This document shows, piece by piece, positions 34,862 to 44,508 of a DNA stretch of 64,000 nucleotides. A model generated the notes under the pieces. It saw only the letters and a list, made by a program, of their open reading frames with translations, made no database searches and was not told the origin of the DNA. The stretch comes from Sphaerisporangium perillae. Lineage in GTDB: Bacteria > Actinomycetota > Actinomycetes > Streptosporangiales > Streptosporangiaceae. Location of the stretch: the NCBI RefSeq assembly GCF_023276435.1, contig NZ_JALLPO010000019.1, positions 111,601 to 175,600 on the forward strand, in the 5' to 3' direction. The position numbers and the translations under genes were made by a program. Positions within the stretch are counted from its first letter, which is position 1; the number at the start of each line of letters is the position of its first letter.

Positions 34862-36028
34862 GTGACCATGCATACCGGTCGTCATTTCCTGCAGATCCCT
34901 GGTCCCACGAACGTCCCCGACCGAGTGCTTCATGCGATGGCGGCGCCGACGATCGACCACCGCGGTCCCGAGTTCGCGGCACTCGCCCTACGCATCCTCG
35001 AAGCGATCAAGCAGGTGTTCGGCACCGTCAGCCCCATCGTGATCTATCCCGCGTCCGGTACGGGAGCCTGGGAAGCCGCCCTGGTGAACACTCTGAGCCC
35101 CGGCGACCGGGTACTAAGCTTTGAAACAGGACATTTCGCCACATTGTGGCAGGATATGGCCCGCGGCTTGGGGCTTGACGTTGACTTCGTCCCGGGTGAC
35201 TGGCGCCACGGGGTCGCCCCGCAGACCGTGGAGGAGAAGCTCGCGGCCGATACCTCTCGGTCGATCAAGGCGGTCTGCGTCGTGCACAACGAGACGTCGA
35301 CCGGAGTGACGAGTCGCGTACCGGAGATCAGGCGGGCGATCGACGCGGCGGGGCACCCGGCTCTGCTGCTCGTCGATACGATCTCCTCGCTGGGCTCGAT
35401 CGACTACCAGCACGACGAGTGGGGCGTCGACGTGACCGTGGCCGGTTCCCAGAAGGGGTTGATGCTCCCGCCCGGCTTGAGTTTCAACGCCGTCAGCGCC
35501 AAGGCCCTGGAGGCCTCGCGCACCGCGACGCTGCCGAAGTCGTTCTGGAACTGGAAGCCGATCATCGAAGCCAACAAGAACGGCTTCTTCCCCTACACCC
35601 CAGCCACCAACCTGCTTTACGGCCTTGATGAGGCACTGCGGATGCTCGAGGCCGAAGGGCTGCCGGCGGTCTTCGCCCGCCACGCCCGCCACGCCGAGGC
35701 GACCCGGGCCGCGGTCCGCGCCTGGGGCCTGGAGGTGCTGTGCGCGGATGAGCGCGAGTATTCCGGATCACTTACCGCGGTGCTGATGCCAGAGGGGCAC
35801 GACGCCGACAAGGTGCGCGAAATCATTCTCGAACGGTTTGACATGTCCCTGGGGACGGGCCTCGGCAGGCTGGCCGGCCGGGTCTTCCGGATCGGGCACC
35901 TCGGCCATTTCAACGACCTGACTCTCGCAGGCGCCCTCGCCGGTGCGCAGATGGGACTCCAACTGGCCGGCACACCCATCGACCCGGTCGGCGTGGACGC
36001 CGCCCTGGATGTCCTGCGCCGCGACTAG
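34862..36028 (+). CDS. Serine-glyoxylate aminotransferase-type class V aminotransferase
   Basis: 388 residues. HFLQIPGPTNVPDRVLHAMAAPTIDHRGPEF is the family start. YPASGTGAWEAALVNTL binds the cofactor phosphate, VVHNETSTGVTS and LLVDTISSLGSIDY carry the Asp for the pyridine N, and VAGSQKGLMLPPGL has the PLP lysine. RIGHLGHFND binds the carboxylate. It should transfer an amino group (serine, alanine or ureidoglycine) to glyoxylate. GAGGAG fits the GTG at 34862; an ATG lies two codons on. Followed by an oxidase that could supply the glyoxylate. Confidence 0.9.
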   Translation: MTMHTGRHFLQIPGPTNVPDRVLHAMAAPTIDHRGPEFAALALRILEAIKQVFGTVSPIVIYPASGTGAWEAALVNTLSPGDRVLSFETGHFATLWQDMARGLGLDVDFVPGDWRHGVAPQTVEEKLAADTSRSIKAVCVVHNETSTGVTSRVPEIRRAIDAAGHPALLLVDTISSLGSIDYQHDEWGVDVTVAGSQKGLMLPPGLSFNAVSAKALEASRTATLPKSFWNWKPIIEANKNGFFPYTPATNLLYGLDEALRMLEAEGLPAVFARHARHAEATRAAVRAWGLEVLCADEREYSGSLTAVLMPEGHDADKVREIILERFDMSLGTGLGRLAGRVFRIGHLGHFNDLTLAGALAGAQMGLQLAGTPIDPVGVDAALDVLRRD

Positions 36029-36101
36029 CGCCCGGCCGGCCCAGCCTTCCTCACCACGTTTTCGTTTTTAGGAGTATGCGGACGTTGACCCGCGTTTCCT
36101 C

Positions 36102-36121
36102 CCCCCGCCGGAAGGCGGGGG
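36102..36121 (+). promoter_or_regulatory. GNRA-tetraloop hairpin in the leader of the oxidase gene
   Basis: CCCCCGCC-GGAA-GGCGGGGG, an 8-bp stem with a GGAA tetraloop, lies 22 bases before the ATG. CAAGGAG follows in the gap. It could end the aminotransferase transcript or act as a translational or stability element. Confidence 0.5.
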
Positions 36122-36143
36122 TCTCAACGCTCAAGGAGTTCTG

Positions 36144-39077
36144 ATGACCGCGTTCAGTGTCGACGCCTCCGCCGGCGGGGCCCTGCCCGCCCAGGAACTC
36201 GAACTCCGGCTCCGGGGCGATCTCGACGGCGAGGTCAAGTTCGACGACTACACCCGGCACCTGTTCTCCCGGGACGCCAGCATGTACTCGATCATGCCCG
36301 TCGGCGTGGTGTTCCCACGCCACGCCGACGACGTGGCGGCCGCGGTGACCGCGGCGGCCGAGCACGGCGTGCCGGTCGTCTCCCGCGGGGCCGGGACCAG
36401 CCTCGCGGGCCAGACGGTGGGTCCTGGGTTGGTCCTGGACATGTCCCGGCACATGAATCGGATCATCGAGCTCGATCCGGCGAGCCGTACCGCCCTGGTC
36501 GAGGCCGGTGTAGTCCAGGACCAGCTGAACCGCGCGGCCGCCCCGCACGGCCTGATGTTCGGCCCGGACACCTCGACCAGCAACCGCGCGACGATCGGCG
36601 GCATGATCGGGAACAACTCGGCTGGCAGCGGGTCGATCCGGTACGGCATGACCATCGACCACGTCCGGCAGCTCGACGTGACGCTGGCGGACGGGAGCCG
36701 GGCTCACCTGGACTCCACGGACGCGGCCGAGTGGGCGCGCCGAGCCGCGCTGCCCACGTTGGAGGGCTCCATCTACCGGCAGCTGCCGGAGATCCTGCGG
36801 GCGAACTCCTCGGCCATCGCCGAGGGCTTCCCGGACTTCTGGCGCCGGGCCTGTGGATATCGCCTGGACCGGCTCGCGAGGGACGAGAGCCGGTATGACC
36901 TGGCGAAATTCGTCGTCGGCTCGGAAGGCACCCTCGTGGTCATCTCCCAGGCCCTGGTGGACCTGGTACCCAAGCCATTCATGACCATGATCGCCGTCGG
37001 ACATTTCACATCGACCCCGGACGCCATCGCGGCCACCGAGGACGCGCTGTCGTGCGACCCGGCCGCTGTGGAACTGATGGACCGGACGATCCTGGACCTA
37101 TCGCGGAAGAAGCTCGAGTACGCCTCGCTGGGCAACATCCTGGAAGGCGATCCAGAGGCATTGCTCTTCGTGTCCTTCACCGGCGACGACGAGCAGGAAC
37201 TCCGCGGCCGGTTGGAGCGGCTCACCGCACTGTGGAAGCGCCACGGACACGGCTACCACACCTTGCAGGCAGTCACTCCCGTCGAGCAGGCATCCCTGCT
37301 GAAAGTGCGCAAGTCGAGCCTCGGTCTGCTGATGGCCGCCAGCGAGGGCACCCGCCGTCCACTCGCATTCGTCGAGGACACCGCCGTCGACCCCGTCCAC
37401 CTCGCCGACTACACGCGGCGCTTCAAGGAGGTGCTGGACCGGCACGGGATGACCGCCGGCTTCTACGGGCACTGCTCGGTCGGCTGCCTGCACATCCGGC
37501 CCTTCGTCGACCTCACCGACTCGGACGAGGTGGGCAGGATGCGCGCCGTAGCGGAAGAGATCAAAGATCTCGTCCGCGAGTACGGCGGCGTCAACTCCAG
37601 CGAGCACGGCGACGGACTGGCCAGGAGCGAGTTCAACCGAGAGATCTTCGGCGATCGTCTTTACGAGGCGATGCGTCAGGTGAAACGCGTCTTCGACCCC
37701 TCCAACCAGCTGAACCCGGGCAAGATCGTGGATGCCCCCTCCATGACCGACAACCTGAGGGACCAGACGCTGCGGCCGGCCGTGCCCCTCAGGACGCGGC
37801 TGTCCTTCGAGGTCATCGGCGGGATGCGCGGCGCGGCGGACCGCTGCATGAACATCGGGCTGTGCCGTAAGAGCGAGTCCGGCGTCATGTGCCCGTCCTA
37901 CATGGCCACGCGGCAGGAAGAGGACTCCACCCGTGGGCGTGCCAACGCCCTGGTCAAAGCGCTGTCGGAACCGGACCCCCAGAAGGCGCTGGGCGACGAG
38001 CGACTGCACGAGGTCTTGGACCTGTGCCTGATGTGCAAGGCGTGCAAGAGCGAGTGCCCCCTCGGCGTGGACATTGCCACGCTCAAAGCCGAGGCTCTCT
38101 CCCACCAGCACGACCTGCACGGGGTTCCGCTCCGGTCGCGGGTTTTCGGTGCGATCCGGACGCTGAACCGTTTGGGGTCGGCGACCGCGCCGCTGTCCAA
38201 CCTGCCGGGACACAGCCGTCCCCTGCGCCTGCTGATGGACCGGCTGCTGGGCATCACGCCGGCCAGGCCGCTGCCATCCTTCGCCCGGCCCAACCTGGAG
38301 CGGTGGTTCCGCCGGCGCGCGTCCGGGGCACACCCCGTCTCCCAGGGGCAGGTCACTTTCCTCGCCGACTCCTTCACCACGTTCACCGAGCCGGAGATCG
38401 GCCAGGCCGCGATCGAGCTGCTGGAGCAGTCCGGCTGGCGGGTCCGGATGGAGGCGGGCGGCTGCTGCGGACGGTCCAGCCTGTCCAAAGGCCTGCTCGA
38501 CAAGGCCAAGAACGACGCCCGCAAGCTCGCACGCTCGCTACACGATGCGACGGAGCCAGGCTCGCCGATCGTCGGCTGTGAGCCCTCGTGCCTGATGACG
38601 CTGCGCGACGAACTTCTGGCCATGCTTCCCGGCGATCCGGCGGTCAAGGATGTCTCCGGACGGGTACGGCAGGTCGAGGAACTGCTCGTCGAGGCGATCG
38701 ACGAGCGTCGGCTGCGCTTGCGGGATGATTCCTGGCTGGCCGGGCGCAGACTGCTCTACCACGGCCACTGCCACCAAAAGGCGGAGGTCGGGACCGCTGC
38801 GACGGTCGCACTGCTGAGCCGAATCCCGGGAGTCACGCTGGAGGAGCTGGACGCGGGATGCTGCGGCATGGCGGGATCCTTCGGTTTCGAGTCCGAGCAC
38901 TACGACGTGTCCATGAAGGTGGGCGGCGACCGCCTTTTCCCGGCGATCGCCGCAGAACCCGAGAGCACCGTCGTCGTGGCCACCGGCGTCTCCTGCCGGC
39001 AGCAAATCTTCCACGGCACCAAGCGCGACGCCTGGCACCCCGTCCAACTGGTACGCGAGGCACTGGCACGCTCCTGA
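36144..39077 (+). CDS. FAD-linked oxidase/Fe-S fusion (GlcD-GlcF-like glycolate or D-2-hydroxyacid dehydrogenase)
   Basis: 977 residues. Residues ~35-240 form the FAD_binding_4 domain (PVVSRGAGTSLAGQTVGPGLVLDMSRHMNRI; TIGGMIGNNSAGSGSIRYG) and ~270-530 the FAD oxidase C domain (GFYGHCSVGCLHIRPFVDL; SEHGDGLARSEFN; FDPSNQLNPGKIV). Then come two Fe-S clusters (CMNIGLCRKSESGVMCPSY; CLMCKACKSECPLGVD) and CCG domains (GGCCGRSS; GCEPSCL; YHGHCHQKAEVG; LDAGCCGMAGSFG). The set moves electrons from a 2-hydroxyacid to the respiratory chain. Beside gcl and an aminotransferase, glycolate to glyoxylate is the best guess; D-lactate or 2-hydroxyglutarate remain possible. Confidence 0.9.
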   Translation: MTAFSVDASAGGALPAQELELRLRGDLDGEVKFDDYTRHLFSRDASMYSIMPVGVVFPRHADDVAAAVTAAAEHGVPVVSRGAGTSLAGQTVGPGLVLDMSRHMNRIIELDPASRTALVEAGVVQDQLNRAAAPHGLMFGPDTSTSNRATIGGMIGNNSAGSGSIRYGMTIDHVRQLDVTLADGSRAHLDSTDAAEWARRAALPTLEGSIYRQLPEILRANSSAIAEGFPDFWRRACGYRLDRLARDESRYDLAKFVVGSEGTLVVISQALVDLVPKPFMTMIAVGHFTSTPDAIAATEDALSCDPAAVELMDRTILDLSRKKLEYASLGNILEGDPEALLFVSFTGDDEQELRGRLERLTALWKRHGHGYHTLQAVTPVEQASLLKVRKSSLGLLMAASEGTRRPLAFVEDTAVDPVHLADYTRRFKEVLDRHGMTAGFYGHCSVGCLHIRPFVDLTDSDEVGRMRAVAEEIKDLVREYGGVNSSEHGDGLARSEFNREIFGDRLYEAMRQVKRVFDPSNQLNPGKIVDAPSMTDNLRDQTLRPAVPLRTRLSFEVIGGMRGAADRCMNIGLCRKSESGVMCPSYMATRQEEDSTRGRANALVKALSEPDPQKALGDERLHEVLDLCLMCKACKSECPLGVDIATLKAEALSHQHDLHGVPLRSRVFGAIRTLNRLGSATAPLSNLPGHSRPLRLLMDRLLGITPARPLPSFARPNLERWFRRRASGAHPVSQGQVTFLADSFTTFTEPEIGQAAIELLEQSGWRVRMEAGGCCGRSSLSKGLLDKAKNDARKLARSLHDATEPGSPIVGCEPSCLMTLRDELLAMLPGDPAVKDVSGRVRQVEELLVEAIDERRLRLRDDSWLAGRRLLYHGHCHQKAEVGTAATVALLSRIPGVTLEELDAGCCGMAGSFGFESEHYDVSMKVGGDRLFPAIAAEPESTVVVATGVSCRQQIFHGTKRDAWHPVQLVREALARS

Positions 39078-39104
39078 TGGGAGCGGCGAGTCTTCGCCAG
39101 GGGG

Positions 39105-40880
39105 TCAGTCAAGCAGAGCGAACTCGGGCAGGGCGTCGATGTCGTGGTCGACGAGGCCCTCGAACTCGACGACGCCGTCGATGTCCTGACCCATGGCGAT
39201 GTTGGTGATCCGCTCAAGGATGACCTCGACGACGACGGGCACCCGGAATTCGGCCATGAGCTTCCTGGCCTCGTCGAACGCGTCCTGCAGGTCCTCTGGT
39301 CGGCGGACCCGGATCGCCTTGCAGCCCAGGCCCTCGGCGACCTTGACATGATCGACCCCGTACTCGCCCAGATCGGGCGAGTTGACGTTCTCGAATGCCA
39401 GCTGGACGTTGTAGTCCATATCGAACGCGCGTTGTGCCTGGCGGATGAGGCCGAGATAGGAGTTGTTGACCAGCACCTGGATGAAGGGCAGGTTGAACTG
39501 GGCTCCTACCGCCAGCTCTTCGATCATGAACTGGAAGTCGTAATCGCCCGAGAGCGCGACCACGGTCGCTTCAGGCTGGGCGACGCAGACTCCGAGGGCG
39601 GCGGGCACGGTCCAGCCGAGTGGGCCGGCCTGGCCGCAGTTGATCCAGTGTCGCGGGTTGTAGACCCGGAGAAACTGCGCCCCGGCGATCTGCGACAGCC
39701 CGATCGTGGACACGTACCGGACGTCTCGCCCGAATGCGGCGTTCATCTCCCGATAGACGCGCTGCGGCTTGATCGGAACGTTGTCGAAGTCACTGCGGCG
39801 GTGCATCGTGCGCTTGCGTTCCAGGCACGCGTCGACCCAGCTGCTCCAGTCGGGAAGCCGACCGGCGTCCCCGCGCTCGCGCGCCGCCTCGACCAGCCGC
39901 TCCAACGCCGCACCTGCATCGGAGACGATGCTGTAGTCCGGGGCGAAGACCCGCCCGATCTGGGTGGGCTCGATGTCGACGTGGACAAAGGTACGTCCCC
40001 GGGTATAAGTGTCCAGTCCGCCGGTGTGCCGGTTCGCCCACCGGTTCCCGACACCCAGCACGAAGTCCGACGCGAGCATCGTCGCGTTCCCGTAGCGATG
40101 CGCCGTCTGTATCCCGGCCATGCCCGCCATCAGCCGATGATCGTCGGGGATGGTCCCCCAGCCCATCAACGTTGGGATCACCGGAACGTTCAGCATCTCT
40201 GCCAGCTCGACCAGCAGGTCCGAGGCGTCGGCGTTGATGATCCCGCCGCCCGCCACGATCAGCGGGCGCTCCGCGGCGACCAGCATGTCGAGAGCCTTCT
40301 CCGCCTGCGCCCTGGTCGCCTGCGGCTTGTAGACCGGCAGCGGCTCATAGGTGTCGATGTCGAACTCGATCTCGGCGAGCTGGACGTCCAACGGCAGGTC
40401 GATGAGCACCGGACCGGGACGCCCTGATCGCATCAGATGGAACGCCTGCTGGAACGTGCCGGGAACCTGCGCCGCCTCGTACACAGTGGCGGCGCTCTTG
40501 GTGACCGGCCGGGCGATCGAGGCGATGTCGACGGCCTGAAAGTCCTCCTTCTGCAGCTTCGCGACCGGCGCCTGCCCGGTGATGCACAGGATCGGGATCG
40601 AGTCCGCCCATGCCGAGTACAGCCCCGTGATCATGTCAGTACCGGCGGGACCGGACGTGCCGATGCACACACCGATGTTGCCGGGTTTGGCGCGGGTGTA
40701 GCCCTCTGCCATGTGGGAGGCGCCCTCCACATGGCGTGCCAGGATGTGCTTGATGCCACCATGTGCGCGCATGGCGGAGTAGAACGGGTTGATAGCGGCT
40801 CCGGGCAGGCCGAAGGTCTGGGTCGCGCCCTCGCGCTCCAGGATCAGTACGGCGGCATCAACGGCTCGCATACGCGGCAT
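39105..40880 (-). CDS. gcl: Glyoxylate carboligase
   Basis: 591 residues from the ATG at 40880 ([18 protein letters not shown]). It follows the enterobacterial Gcl almost along its whole length, e.g. [38 protein letters not shown]. Val51 stands where other ThDP enzymes have the activating Glu, a hallmark of Gcl. The ThDP/Mg site is [35 protein letters not shown]. It joins two glyoxylates into tartronate semialdehyde and CO2. glxR and hyi precede it in the same operon. Confidence 0.96.
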   Translation of the reverse strand: MPRMRAVDAAVLILEREGATQTFGLPGAAINPFYSAMRAHGGIKHILARHVEGASHMAEGYTRAKPGNIGVCIGTSGPAGTDMITGLYSAWADSIPILCITGQAPVAKLQKEDFQAVDIASIARPVTKSAATVYEAAQVPGTFQQAFHLMRSGRPGPVLIDLPLDVQLAEIEFDIDTYEPLPVYKPQATRAQAEKALDMLVAAERPLIVAGGGIINADASDLLVELAEMLNVPVIPTLMGWGTIPDDHRLMAGMAGIQTAHRYGNATMLASDFVLGVGNRWANRHTGGLDTYTRGRTFVHVDIEPTQIGRVFAPDYSIVSDAGAALERLVEAARERGDAGRLPDWSSWVDACLERKRTMHRRSDFDNVPIKPQRVYREMNAAFGRDVRYVSTIGLSQIAGAQFLRVYNPRHWINCGQAGPLGWTVPAALGVCVAQPEATVVALSGDYDFQFMIEELAVGAQFNLPFIQVLVNNSYLGLIRQAQRAFDMDYNVQLAFENVNSPDLGEYGVDHVKVAEGLGCKAIRVRRPEDLQDAFDEARKLMAEFRVPVVVEVILERITNIAMGQDIDGVVEFEGLVDHDIDALPEFALLD

Positions 40881-40921
40881 GGCGTCTCCGGTCTTGTCGA
40901 TGTTCGGGTGATGTTTCCCGT

Positions 40922-41806
40922 TCACGCCCCTGCACGGCCGGACAGCTCATCGACGAGCAACAGCAGTGCGGAGTGGTCCAGCGAACCGTGCCCACGCGCG
41001 CGTAGCGCGCCCATGAACTGGGCCACGGCGGCGCCGAGCGGTATCGCGACGCCGACCTCGCGGGCAGCCGACGTGACGATCCCCATGTCCTTGTGGTGCA
41101 GGTCGACCCGGAAACCCGGGGTGAACTCCCGCGCGATCATGCTTCCGGCCTTCCGGTCGAGGATCCGGTTCCCGGCCAGGCCACCGGCGAGGACCTTGAC
41201 GGCGGCCTCGGTTTCCACGCCGTACGCTTCGAGGAACACCAGTGCCTCGGCGACCAGTTGGATGGTGCCGGCGACGATCAGCTGGTTGGCCGCCTTCACG
41301 GTCTGCCCGGAGCCGGACGGCCCCACGTGCACGATCGTCGAGCCGACCGCCTCCAGCACCGGCCGGACGTCCATCACGTCCTTGGCGTCCCCGCCGACCA
41401 TGATCGACAGACTGCCCTCGCGGGCGCCGGCCTCCCCGCCGGACACCGGCGCGTCGACCGCACGTATCCCGCGCTCCGCCGCCGCCTGCGCCAGGCGGAC
41501 GGCCACCTTGGGTTCGATGGTGCTGGAGTCGATCCACAGAGTGCCGGGAACCGCGTGCGCGAACACGCCCTCCTTCCCCGCGACCACTTCCTCGACATCC
41601 GGCGAGTCGGGCAGCATGGTCAGCACGACCTGCGCGTCCTTGACCGCGGTGGCGACACTCGCCGCCCCGCGCCCCCCCTGGCTGACGAGGGCGTTGACCT
41701 TCTCCGGGCTGCGGTTGTAGCCGACGACGTCATAGCCCGCCTTGATGAGGTTGGCTGCCATCGGCCCGCCCATGACACCAAGCCCGATGACGGCGATCGT
41801 GGTCAT
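40922..41806 (-). CDS. glxR: 2-hydroxy-3-oxopropionate (tartronate semialdehyde) reductase
   Basis: 294 residues from the ATG at 41806. The Rossmann loop is [21 protein letters not shown] with NRSPEKV for NADP/NAD. The substrate loop [22 protein letters not shown] and the catalytic Lys in [13 protein letters not shown] are those of the beta-hydroxyacid dehydrogenases. Reduces tartronate semialdehyde to D-glycerate. Middle gene of hyi-glxR-gcl; its stop is 41 bases before gcl. Confidence 0.94.
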   Translation of the reverse strand: MTTIAVIGLGVMGGPMAANLIKAGYDVVGYNRSPEKVNALVSQGGRGAASVATAVKDAQVVLTMLPDSPDVEEVVAGKEGVFAHAVPGTLWIDSSTIEPKVAVRLAQAAAERGIRAVDAPVSGGEAGAREGSLSIMVGGDAKDVMDVRPVLEAVGSTIVHVGPSGSGQTVKAANQLIVAGTIQLVAEALVFLEAYGVETEAAVKVLAGGLAGNRILDRKAGSMIAREFTPGFRVDLHHKDMGIVTSAAREVGVAIPLGAAVAQFMGALRARGHGSLDHSALLLLVDELSGRAGA

Positions 41807-41849
41807 GTCAATGTGCTCTTCCTGTCGATTGCGTAGTGTCTTCACGGCG

Positions 41850-42668
41850 TCATGCCGTGCGCGCAGCGGAGCCACGACGCTCGCGCGGCAGCCAGGCGAA
41901 CGGATCTGCGGCCTCGGACTTGTACTCCAGGCCCACCCATCCCGAATAGCCTGCCCGCTGCAGGGCGGACATCCAGCCGTCCAGCGGCAGCTCGCCGGTC
42001 CCCGGCTCGCCCCGGCCCGGAGCGTCGGCTATCTGCACATGTCCGATGAGGGCGGCGTCGCCTGCGATCACCGCGGCAACGTCGTCACCATTGACCGCCA
42101 AGTGGTAGAGATCTGCCAGCATCCGGACATTGGCCGCATCCGCCTCCCGCGCCACCCGGTCGATGATCGCGGTGACTTGGGCCGCTGTGCGGATCGGGTA
42201 CCGGTCCGCCCCGCTGACGGGCTCGATCAGCACCGTGCCACCGATCCGGCCGACCGCCGCGGCGGCCAGGGCCAGGTTCTCGACCGCGAGGTCGTCCTGT
42301 TCCTGTTCCGACACCCCGTCCACTCGATTGCCGTAGAGCGCGTTGAACGCCCGGCAGCCCAGCCGCTGGCCGATATCGGCGACGACGTCGAGATTGTCGC
42401 GCAACTCTGTCGAACGGGCGGGCCAGGACACCAGCCCACGGTCGCCACCCGCCATGTCACCCGCCGCGAAATTGAGCCCGACCAACCGCACTCCGGCCTC
42501 TTCGATCGAGCGCACGAAGGCGTCCACCTCCGCGTCAGCGGGAACCGCCGAGTCGAACGGCCACCAGAACTCGACGCCGTCGAACCCGCTCGCACGGGCC
42601 GCCGCCGGGCGCTCGAGCAGAGGCAGCCCCGTGAGCAGGATCGAACAGTTCACCGCATATGGGAGCAT
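41850..42668 (-). CDS. hyi: Hydroxypyruvate isomerase
   Basis: 272 residues from the ATG at 42668 (MLPYAVNCSILLTGLPLLERPAAARASGFDGVEFWWPF). The xylose-isomerase-like barrel has FNALYGNRVDG, GGTVLIEPVSG, MLADLYHLAVNGDDV, GHVQIADAPGRGEPGTGELPLDGW and VGLEYKS. The Glu, Asp, His and Glu residues expected at the metal are there. It interconverts hydroxypyruvate and tartronate semialdehyde. First gene of the operon; the upstream dyads start 15 bases before it. A GTG at 42836 would include those dyads in the coding region, so I reject it. Confidence 0.94.
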   Translation of the reverse strand: MLPYAVNCSILLTGLPLLERPAAARASGFDGVEFWWPFDSAVPADAEVDAFVRSIEEAGVRLVGLNFAAGDMAGGDRGLVSWPARSTELRDNLDVVADIGQRLGCRAFNALYGNRVDGVSEQEQDDLAVENLALAAAAVGRIGGTVLIEPVSGADRYPIRTAAQVTAIIDRVAREADAANVRMLADLYHLAVNGDDVAAVIAGDAALIGHVQIADAPGRGEPGTGELPLDGWMSALQRAGYSGWVGLEYKSEAADPFAWLPRERRGSAARTA

Positions 42669-42682
42669 CCGAACACCATTTC

Positions 42683-42707
42683 TTCCGCGATGCGGAAAAA
42701 GATTTCC
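42683..42707. promoter_or_regulatory. Candidate IclR operator before the hyi-glxR-gcl operon
   Basis: TTCCGC-GAT-GCGGAA (42683-42697) overlaps GGAAA-AAGA-TTTCC (42694-42707). A close relative of the first stands at 44624, and a half-site GATGCGGAAAA, in reverse, is at 42884-42898 before the IclR gene. Repression of the operon by the divergent IclR protein is the likely use. Confidence 0.6.
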
Positions 42708-42883
42708 GTTTCGTGTATCTAGAGTATTGGTCGCCCTCAACCGGTCTGTCAATCGAGCGGTGCCCGGGGCGTACGTCCGAGGGCCCGCCGTAAGCTCCCT
42801 GACGCCGCGCAGACGCCGCAGGTCGCGTACCACCACGGCAGGCCAGAAAGCGTCGCGTACCGAGAGGTCTCAACCCTTGTAGG

Positions 42884-42898
42884 CTTTTCCGCATCACA
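42884..42898. promoter_or_regulatory. Half-site of the GATGCGGAAAA motif before the IclR gene
   Basis: On the minus strand the bases read TGATGCGGAAAAG, matching ten bases of the dyad at 42683. It is about 45 bases before the IclR start and would suit autoregulation. Confidence 0.4.
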
Positions 42899-42941
42899 GG
42901 AGGCGCCACATCGCGTCTTCGCCGACTCACGGAGGACGCAG

Positions 42942-43718
42942 GTGACTGCACGTATGGAGGAGGGCGCTCCGGGCGGCGTTCAGTCCATCGCCCGCGCCTT
43001 CTACTTGCTTGAATTGATCAACGCGGCCGGGGGTGAGCTGGCGATCAGCGAGCTCGCGGACCGGTCCGGGCTTCCACTTCCGACGATCCACCGCATCATC
43101 CGCACCCTGATCACCTCGGGTTACGTCATCCAGCAATCGTCTCGCCGGTACGCCCTAGGTCCCCGCCTGATAGGGCTCGGCGAGACCGCGTCACGCGCGC
43201 TCGGAGCATGGGCCCGCCCGCGGCTGACCGAGCTCGTGGAGGCCGTGGGCGAGACGGCCAACATGGCGATTCTCGACGGAGACAAGGCCGTCTACATCGC
43301 TCAGGTTCCGTCCAAGTATTCGATGCGAATGTTCACCGAGGTGGGACGCCGCGTCGACCTGCACTGCACCGGCGTGGGCAAGGCCCTCCTCGCGCAGCTT
43401 CCACCGGCGAACGCCCTGGAGATCGTCCGGCAGACCGGAATGCCCGCCTCCACAGTGCGCTCCATCACCGACCCTGACGAGCTCATGAAGGTGCTGGCCC
43501 GAGTGCGCGAGCTTGGCTACGCCATCGACCACGGTGAGCAGGAAATCGGCGTGCGATGCGTCGCTGTGCCGGTGACCGGCGCTCCTACGCCCACCACGAT
43601 CTCCGTCTCGGGGCCTGAGACTCGTCTCACCCCAGAGGTCGTCGAACGCGTGGTGCCTCACCTGCTCGAGGCGGCAGCCGGGCTCGATCGTCAGTTCCGG
43701 CAGCCGGGTACGCAATAG
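42942..43718 (+). CDS. IclR family transcriptional regulator
   Basis: 258 residues from a GTG. The wHTH is IARAFYLLELINAAGGELAISELADRSGLPLPTIHRIIRTLITSGYV. The effector domain shows MAILDGDKAVYIAQVPSKYSMRMFTEVGRRVDLHCTGVGKALLAQL and YAIDHGEQEIGVRCVAVPV. This is the layout of glyoxylate/allantoin repressors (AllR/GclR-like). It is divergent from hyi-glxR-gcl, and motif copies occur on both sides, so it is the presumed regulator of the whole block. Confidence 0.92.
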   Translation: MTARMEEGAPGGVQSIARAFYLLELINAAGGELAISELADRSGLPLPTIHRIIRTLITSGYVIQQSSRRYALGPRLIGLGETASRALGAWARPRLTELVEAVGETANMAILDGDKAVYIAQVPSKYSMRMFTEVGRRVDLHCTGVGKALLAQLPPANALEIVRQTGMPASTVRSITDPDELMKVLARVRELGYAIDHGEQEIGVRCVAVPVTGAPTPTTISVSGPETRLTPEVVERVVPHLLEAAAGLDRQFRQPGTQ

Positions 43719-43737
43719 TCCGCACCCGCGCGATCCG

Positions 43738-44508
43738 TCAACTGAACCGTACGGCGACCTCGCCGATGCCCGAGAAGACGGCCCGCCAGCTACCCGGACC
43801 TTGCACTGTCTCGTTGCAGAACGAGCCGGTGATCACTCGTTGACCCGGCTCCAGCCCGCGGCCGTAGCGGTGCAGCAGGGCGCACAGACGTGACAGCGAG
43901 AGAAACGGATCGTCCATGGAATCCCCGGGCGTCCTCGTCGTGACCAACTCCCCGTCGCGCCACAACTCGACCGTGATATCGGTCAGGTTCGACCGTACGG
44001 GCGCCTCCGTTCCCACCACGATGCCCCAGTTGCTCAGGCCGTCGGCCAGGATCGCCGGATGCCCGGCTCCCGGCGGCAGCCGGGACTCGTTCAGTTCGAA
44101 CGCGGGAACCACCGCGCGAACGGCGTCTCGCGCCGTCACTGGATCGACATCCTCGCCCCACAGGGGCGCGCCGAGGACCAGGCACAGTTCTGGTTCGATA
44201 AAACACGACGTGATCCGGTCGTGCGGGAGGGCGTCTCCTGATCGCATGATCCGGCCGTCAAGGATGTATCCGAACGGCCGGAAGTCCGAACCCATCATGC
44301 CTCGGCGACTGCCCGAGGTGTGCCCGACCTTCCAGCCGCCCAGTCGCTCACCCGACGCCAGGAACCGATCGAGGACGCCCAACTGCAGGCCCAACCCCTT
44401 CCGCAGGCCATGCTCTGCCGCGATCAGCTCGGGATCGGCCAGCTCACGACCGGCGACGCCCTTCCGCCGCGCCTGAAAGAGAGCCTCTACCAGGGCCTCA
44501 TCGGACAT
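43738..44508 (-). CDS. 2-keto-4-pentenoate hydratase/fumarylacetoacetase-fold protein
   Basis: 256 residues. GGWKVGHTSGSRRGMMGSDFRPFGYILDGRIM, FIEPELCLVLGAPLWGEDV (metal Glu pair), VVPAFELNESRLP, LADGLSNWGIVVGTEAPV and LEPGQRVITGSFCNETV are features of the MhpD/DmpE hydratase and oxalocrotonate decarboxylase branch. It hydrates or decarboxylates a 2-keto acid with Mg or Mn. Its target in glyoxylate metabolism is unclear; a tartrate- or aldarate-type acid would fit. Convergent with the IclR gene, with a shared dyad upstream. Confidence 0.85.
   Translation of the reverse strand: MSDEALVEALFQARRKGVAGRELADPELIAAEHGLRKGLGLQLGVLDRFLASGERLGGWKVGHTSGSRRGMMGSDFRPFGYILDGRIMRSGDALPHDRITSCFIEPELCLVLGAPLWGEDVDPVTARDAVRAVVPAFELNESRLPPGAGHPAILADGLSNWGIVVGTEAPVRSNLTDITVELWRDGELVTTRTPGDSMDDPFLSLSRLCALLHRYGRGLEPGQRVITGSFCNETVQGPGSWRAVFSGIGEVAVRFS

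Noticed and set aside
36102..36121. End structure of an IS200/IS605-type element
   Set aside because: Similar hairpins border such elements, but no tnpA or tnpB sequence is near.
42669..42836. N-terminal extension of hydroxypyruvate isomerase
   Set aside because: It would cover the operator dyads and has no similarity to the family; the ATG at 42668 matches the usual start.
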